DNA of 10,002 bases from an uncultured Collinsella sp. (GTDB lineage Bacteria; Actinomycetota; Coriobacteriia; Coriobacteriales; Coriobacteriaceae). A model generated the notes under the pieces. The model did not search any database. It had not been told where the DNA came from and saw only the letters and a program-made list of their open reading frames with translations. How positions within the stretch are numbered: the stretch's first letter is position 1; each line of letters opens with the position of its first letter. Below, one piece after another: positions 6,076 through 10,002 of this stretch. The translations under genes were made by a program, and so were the position numbers. Location: NCBI GenBank assembly GCA_900541195.1, contig UQIY01000058.1, forward strand, positions 1 through 10,002, read 5' to 3'.

Positions 6076-7158
6076 TTAGTCCTCTCGAACGGTCTCCAAC
6101 AGATAATCGCGCATGTACGGAATTGCAAACGAAACACAGCCATAGCCCGCGGGCTCAATCAACCCCGCATCGATCAGACGCTTGCGATATGACCCAACTT
6201 TGTTCGCCGACAAACCCATCTTCTTGGCGATATCGCCGTTGGCGATATCGACGCCCTCGCATTGAGCCATCGCCGCGAGATACTGAAACTGCCGTTCCGA
6301 CACCCTGCGCAGCGCTGGGGCAATCACCATAGCATTAAAGCTATCAAGAGCCGCCTGGATACCCTTACGAGCCGCCTCTTCGCTCACACTCTCCGCCCCA
6401 CTGCGCGCAGCAACCTGCCAAGCGTAATATCCGACCAGCTGGACCATAAAGGGATAGCCTGCCGAAGCTTTTGTTAATAGCTCAGCGGCACCTTTGTCGA
6501 GCTCCTTGCCCGCTCGTCTCATCGTATCCTCAAACGATCCGCCAACTTCAAAATCGGAAAGCCGAGTAAGTTCAACATGTTTGGCTCGCTGAAGGAACGT
6601 CAACGTATCATCCACCACCACGCCATCTACCGATGTCGGCAGCCCGGCGAAAGCGAAAGCGACATTCGCTCCTTGGCGAATCAAGAGCTGCATCTCATTG
6701 CCTAGCTCGCGCATTTCCTCAGTTGAGGCATCCTGGATCTCGTCGAGCGTAATGAGCAGACCACCGCGCTTCGCAGCATCGTACATCGCCTCGCCCAGAT
6801 GAGAGGCCGACTTCGACATCTCCATGGAGCCAAGGCTGACCCCTAAAATCGATGGGGAAATCGAGATTGATTCAAGACGAACGTTTCGCTGCAGAGCCTC
6901 GAGGATTCTATTGCAAAAACCAGCATTGGAGGCAACGTCAACGACCTCGAATCCTTTTTTGCGTGCAAGGTCACCCAATGCATTAAGGAGCACCGTTTTA
7001 CCTGTGCCTCGGACGCCCGAGATGCGCATGAGTCGATCGGGGGCACCAGGACCATTCTCAAGAGCCTCGGCAAAGTCATCCAAAACAGTGTCCCGTCCGA
7101 TAAGCTCAGGCGGATTCATGCCCGCCGTTGGCTTAAAGGGGTTAACAGCTTTCGTCAT
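6076..7158 (-). CDS. Orc/Cdc6-like AAA ATPase with C-terminal winged-helix region
   Basis: A 360-residue soluble P-loop ATPase. Near the start are the family-like NPFKPTAGMNPPELIGRD (ends near residue 23) and then Walker A GVRGTGKT (48-55, K54). Walker B LLITLDE (D139, E140) is followed by QDAS and then a sensor-1-like FAGLP around 171-175. After a helical lid region, residues about 293-350 look like a winged helix: NGDIAKKMGLSANKVGSYRKRL then a wing LIEPAGYGCVSF. This layout is that of the archaeal-type Orc1/Cdc6-like and related ATPases found scattered in Actinobacteria and Firmicutes, mostly without known function. The frame opens at 7194, but ATG 7158 has AGGAGG at 7164-7169 and is the better start; the extra 12 residues would be encoded by the upstream DNA repeats. 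The gene stands alone, with phased repeats upstream and an inverted repeat downstream. Confidence 0.85.
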   Translation of the reverse strand: MTKAVNPFKPTAGMNPPELIGRDTVLDDFAEALENGPGAPDRLMRISGVRGTGKTVLLNALGDLARKKGFEVVDVASNAGFCNRILEALQRNVRLESISISPSILGVSLGSMEMSKSASHLGEAMYDAAKRGGLLITLDEIQDASTEEMRELGNEMQLLIRQGANVAFAFAGLPTSVDGVVVDDTLTFLQRAKHVELTRLSDFEVGGSFEDTMRRAGKELDKGAAELLTKASAGYPFMVQLVGYYAWQVAARSGAESVSEEAARKGIQAALDSFNAMVIAPALRRVSERQFQYLAAMAQCEGVDIANGDIAKKMGLSANKVGSYRKRLIDAGLIEPAGYGCVSFAIPYMRDYLLETVRED

Positions 7159-7177
7159 TCTGCCCTCCTCTGCTAGT

Positions 7178-7231
7178 TTTAACAACTTTAACAAAGTTTA
7201 GCAACTTTAGCAGAGTTTAACAGTTTTAGCA
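7178..7231. repeat. Six phased TGYTAAA repeats (iteron-like) upstream of the ATPase gene
   Basis: Read on the minus strand, TGTTAAA or TGCTAAA occurs six times. The plus-strand copies (TTTARCA) begin at 7178, 7187, 7197, 7206, 7216 and 7225, so the steps are 9, 10, 9, 10 and 9 bases. All copies face the same way and so lie on about one face of the helix. The array ends about 8 bases before the ATPase Shine-Dalgarno sequence, where the promoter must lie. It is likely an operator or multi-site binding array, perhaps for the ATPase's own winged helix. Confidence 0.85.
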
Positions 7232-7320
7232 GGCTCGGCGGCTTTATGCCTTACCGATCCTGCCGGGTCCTCCCGCCCGCGCCGATACAAATAGCGCAGT
7301 GCGGCCCCTCTATATCGCCC

Positions 7321-9762
7321 CTACCCCAGCGAGCGACTGAGGGAGCCGAGCTCATCGTTGCCCATGGTGCGCCACATTTGGAAGATGCAGACGCGCGCCA
7401 GGAAAAAGAAGCCGTTATCGACCAGCTGCACGGCGGCATCCGCCAGCTGGTTGGTCACGGCGGACACGGGAGGCAGCTCGAGCCCGGCCTTACGGATGGT
7501 CTCAACCGCATCCTCGAACGTCGGCGGCTCATTGACGCCCATCTCGTTCATAAGGCCCTGCATTTCTTCCAGCGCGCTACCACCCGACTCCTCGCCGCGC
7601 GGCACGAGGCGGTAGCACGCCAACGCGAGCTCGAGCTGGTCGCAGTTCCAATAGGCAAACGCCAGACGATAGAACAGATAACCGATTGCGGAACGGTCAC
7701 TGGCAATGCGCAGGCCGTGGCGCGCCACCTCGATAATCTCGTCAAAGCGCTCCAGGCGCGCCAGCACGTTGATGAGCGCAAAGTGCGACTGCATGGACGA
7801 GCGAGCCAGATCGTAAAGACGACGCACCTCGGGCAATGCCCGTTCAAAATCCTCCTGCTCGGCGTAATAACTGCAGATCTCGTGCTGGGCAAAGTACAGC
7901 GCATCGGGAGCACGCAAAATACGAACGGAGCGGTCTTCCTCCATTACCGGCAGCACCATGCGTACCAGCTGGTTGTCGCAAAACTGCGTCTGGACCGGAC
8001 CCGTTGCCAAAAGCTCGGCAACGGCACACTTGGCCTCCAGCTCCTCAACAAGACGGGAGAAGCCCTCAAACGCGCTTGCACGGTCAACTTTTGCCTGCTC
8101 GCGCAACTCAACGACGCGCGCCACATACGGGTCATCGTCCATCTCCATGACCTCGAGCTCATCAGCCGTATCGGCAAGCAGCAGGTCGCGCAACGCCGGC
8201 GGCAGCGAACGGTGGTCGTCACGCGGGCGAACGTGAACCTCCGCAGGCTCAATCGCATCCGGCGCATCCGACTCATATGCCTCAAGCATGCGCTTGCACG
8301 GCATATCGTCCATATCCATGCTCTCAAGATCCTTGGCGACAGGCACGCAATTGGCCAGATAGGCCGCACGCCCAAAGGAATACGTTGCAATGACGCGCTC
8401 GCCCTGCTCGCCGTCGGGAGCCGCAATCTGAACATAGCAGCGCGCAATGCAGGCACCTGCGGCAAAGCAAGCCGCTGCCAGCGTAAGCGCCACGCGCGCG
8501 TCGTGCTCCGCGGCCCAAATCACACGCGCGTTCTCGTCCAACTCGCGCCAGACATCCTCCTGAGCGTCGTATTCACGCTGTGGCATGGCATCCACGACAG
8601 AGTGCCCAAACCGAACGAGCATAATCCCCTCGGCAACGTTTGCCCGATAGGTATAGTCGAGCCGTGTGACCACGTTAAGCGCCTCGACGATACGCGCGAA
8701 GCGGGTACGCACATCCCACTCACCGCCCGGCTGGCAAGCTACCGTTCCGGGTTTGCCCCACGGGTTGTCGCTCGAGGTCGTATCGAGCAGTCGGGGAACA
8801 TCGTTGGTTGTCTTGGCGATATGCCACGCATCAAAGAGCGCGCAGCCCTCAAGGCTCGGCGAGGATGCCGCGGGGACCAATCCAGCCCCGATGCGCTCAA
8901 GGATGCCGGAGAGGCGGTTGAGACGGCACTCGATGGCAAGCAGCATGTCAATCTCGTCCTGGTCCAGCAGGCTACGATCAAAATTGAGATAGAACAGCTT
9001 TGAGCGGTCGATGCGCGCTAGGCTCATTTCGGACTTGGCAGCAATGGTGCGCAGGCGGGGCAAGTCGATCTCGCTCATAAGAGCGGCGGCATAGCGCTCG
9101 ATACCGCTCGGATTCTCGGCATGGTCAACACGGTAAAGCAGCGTCTCGATAGCATCGGGGAGCGGTGCCGTGTCAAAGCCCAAAAACACCTCGACCGGCT
9201 CGGGCAACTTTACGAGTTTGATCTTGTCGACAACGTTTTGCATGTCTACATCGAGACCGTCGACGCCCGTCGTGTTCGCAAGAGCGCTTTCGGAGTTGGC
9301 AAATATCACGTAGCGCAAGAACATCGAGGCCATGAACTCGCCGTAAGGAAGGGCGCGGGTCGAATTCCATGTCTCGTGGTCGGACTGCTCGCGCATGGGG
9401 CCTTCGGGAGAGCCGGCAGTTCGCGCACACGCGCGCATTGCACCGTTAGCTTCCCTCACCATAATCTCGCCAATACTGGAATCGGACTCGTGAAGGACCA
9501 GCTCCATGTCAGGGTCCTCGGGCAACGGTACTTCCCGAACAGGGCGGTCAACCTTATAAACCTTGCCCGACACGCTCACGTAGCCCAAGAGCGATATGTG
9601 AGTTTTGCCGACGAATTCGACGACATAGCACGACTCTTTGGGGTCCTCGCCAAAGACTTTCCAGACAACACCATATGAGCGCCCCGCAGGCTGCTCTGGC
9701 ATCGATGGAAAACGCTTTTTGGGGTCGAGAAACCTGAGCTTGTATGTCGGACGCTCTGCCAC
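7321..9762 (-). CDS. Large protein of unknown function with TPR-like C-terminal repeats
   Basis: An 813-residue protein starting at GTG 9762, with AGGGTGA about 7 bases upstream. It has no signal peptide and no convincing membrane segment, so it is probably cytoplasmic. The N-terminal ~100 residues (YKLRFLDPKKRF, then short beta-like stretches ending HISLLGYVSVSGKVYKVDRPV) look like a small domain of their own. The middle (about 140-480) is helical and acidic, with no motif I recognise. Residues about 500-550 are very acidic (EPAEVHVRPRDD, ELEVMEMDDD). From about 620 to 730 the helix pairs FAQHEICSYYAEQEDFERAL, SHFALINVLARLERFDEII and YLFYRLAFAYWNCDQLELAL have the small-residue and aromatic pattern of TPR repeats, suggesting a protein-binding scaffold. 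No catalytic motif is visible. It appears monocistronic, with no clear terminator before the ATPase gene, so readthrough into that gene is possible. Confidence 0.85.
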   Translation of the reverse strand: MAERPTYKLRFLDPKKRFPSMPEQPAGRSYGVVWKVFGEDPKESCYVVEFVGKTHISLLGYVSVSGKVYKVDRPVREVPLPEDPDMELVLHESDSSIGEIMVREANGAMRACARTAGSPEGPMREQSDHETWNSTRALPYGEFMASMFLRYVIFANSESALANTTGVDGLDVDMQNVVDKIKLVKLPEPVEVFLGFDTAPLPDAIETLLYRVDHAENPSGIERYAAALMSEIDLPRLRTIAAKSEMSLARIDRSKLFYLNFDRSLLDQDEIDMLLAIECRLNRLSGILERIGAGLVPAASSPSLEGCALFDAWHIAKTTNDVPRLLDTTSSDNPWGKPGTVACQPGGEWDVRTRFARIVEALNVVTRLDYTYRANVAEGIMLVRFGHSVVDAMPQREYDAQEDVWRELDENARVIWAAEHDARVALTLAAACFAAGACIARCYVQIAAPDGEQGERVIATYSFGRAAYLANCVPVAKDLESMDMDDMPCKRMLEAYESDAPDAIEPAEVHVRPRDDHRSLPPALRDLLLADTADELEVMEMDDDPYVARVVELREQAKVDRASAFEGFSRLVEELEAKCAVAELLATGPVQTQFCDNQLVRMVLPVMEEDRSVRILRAPDALYFAQHEICSYYAEQEDFERALPEVRRLYDLARSSMQSHFALINVLARLERFDEIIEVARHGLRIASDRSAIGYLFYRLAFAYWNCDQLELALACYRLVPRGEESGGSALEEMQGLMNEMGVNEPPTFEDAVETIRKAGLELPPVSAVTNQLADAAVQLVDNGFFFLARVCIFQMWRTMGNDELGSLSRSLG

Positions 9763-9907
9763 GAAATATCACCCTGATCAGTCGTTGAAAGAAGGAGTGG
9801 TCGCGGATGGGCCGCGACACCTACTCGGAATCTTACACGAGTCGATAAGAAATAGTCCGCTTCACGCTCGCGCCTCGACCGAGGTTCGAATCCATGGGAT
9901 GCCGGCG
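9763..9907 (-). promoter_or_regulatory. Hairpin-rich leader region of the TPR-like protein gene
   Basis: Between the tRNA-Arg terminator and the start codon lie three inverted repeats: CCTCG/CGAGG at 9873-9884 (2-base loop), ACTCG/CGAGT at 9823-9842 (10-base loop) and GTCGCGG/CCGCGAC at 9800-9818 (5-base loop). The promoter must be here too, but only a weak TAAGAT is seen on the minus strand. I do not recognise a riboswitch class; the region may just hold operators. Confidence 0.3.
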
Positions 9908-9908
9908 T

Positions 9909-9938
9909 AAAAGAAAAGCCCCCGTTGCCGGAGGCTTT
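9909..9938 (-). terminator. Rho-independent terminator of tRNA-Arg
   Basis: On the minus strand a 10-bp stem AAAGCCTCCG/CGGGGGCTTT (9929-9938 with 9915-9924, one T-G pair) closes a GCAA tetraloop and leads into TTTTCTTTT. It starts 9 bases after the CCA end of the tRNA. Confidence 0.88.
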
Positions 9939-9947
9939 AAGTTCAAA

Positions 9948-10002
9948 TGGTGCGGCGTATAGGATTCGAACCTATGACGTTCTGATTCGTAGTCAGACCC
10001 TC
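9948..10002 (-). tRNA. tRNA-Arg (anticodon ACG), 5' part beyond the window
   Basis: The 3' 55 bases of a tRNA: encoded CCA (9948-9950), discriminator A, 3' acceptor strand ACGCCGC (9952-9958), T-arm ATAGGTTCGAATCCTAT and anticodon stem-loop TCTGA-CTACGAA-TCAGA with ACG at 9988-9990. The wobble A is normally converted to inosine by TadA, reading CGU, CGC and CGA. The 5' acceptor strand and D-arm fall past the window end, near 10023. Confidence 0.93.

Noticed and set aside
7159..7194. Longer ATPase start at 7194 giving an N-terminal LKLLKL-rich stretch
   Set aside because: Those codons are made by the DNA repeats themselves, and the strong AGGAGG site serves the ATG at 7158.
7246..9003. A 585-codon open frame on the plus strand
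   Set aside because: It lies wholly antisense to the TPR-like protein gene (in part also over its 3' spacer), its translation is rich in His and Arg without domain features, and there is no Shine-Dalgarno. It is a GC-rich shadow frame.
9883..9893. GGTTCGAATCC on the plus strand, resembling a tRNA T-arm
   Set aside because: The flanking bases do not make a five-pair T-stem and I found no matching acceptor, D or anticodon arm upstream. It may be a tRNA relic but cannot be supported.

Overview
The window looks like the end of a contig from a GC-rich member of the Coriobacteriia, probably Collinsella or a close relative. I infer this from base composition, the Shine-Dalgarno style and the character of the genes; no phylogenetic marker is present to prove it. 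The first 25 bases are not genomic. They match the inner end of the Illumina Nextera read-2 adapter, including the 19-bp Tn5 mosaic end, so the left edge is a sequencing artefact and the gene it cuts (pstB) is truncated by assembly.

Left part (26-4343), cell envelope and phosphate. On the minus strand a VanR-like response regulator is followed by its membrane histidine kinase and then by pstB, the phosphate-transporter ATPase. Divergent from the regulator, on the plus strand, is a secreted D-alanyl-D-alanine carboxypeptidase (S11/PBP5 type) that ends at a clear hairpin terminator. The shared 199-bp intergenic region holds a -10 element for each direction and an 11-bp-period direct repeat suited to an OmpR/PhoB-family regulator.

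Middle (4448-5866). A gene of unknown function on the minus strand encodes a basic N-terminal module, a TM2 membrane hairpin and a soluble C-terminal region. It is interrupted by an in-frame TGA inside the TM2 hairpin, and the frame continues unchanged afterwards. Next comes tRNA-Ser(GCU), also on the minus strand, with its own promoter and terminator.

Right part (5867-10002). A perfect 19-bp inverted repeat lies just downstream of an Orc/Cdc6-like AAA ATPase gene with a C-terminal winged-helix-like region. Six phased TGYTAAA repeats sit directly upstream of that gene's ribosome binding site. This ATPase with its repeats is the most system-like signal in the window. An 813-residue protein with a TPR-like C-terminal part follows, unrecognised otherwise, behind a hairpin-rich leader. 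The window ends inside tRNA-Arg(ACG), whose terminator is present.

Apart from the carboxypeptidase, every gene is on the minus strand. No CRISPR array, transposase, integrase or phage structural gene is visible.
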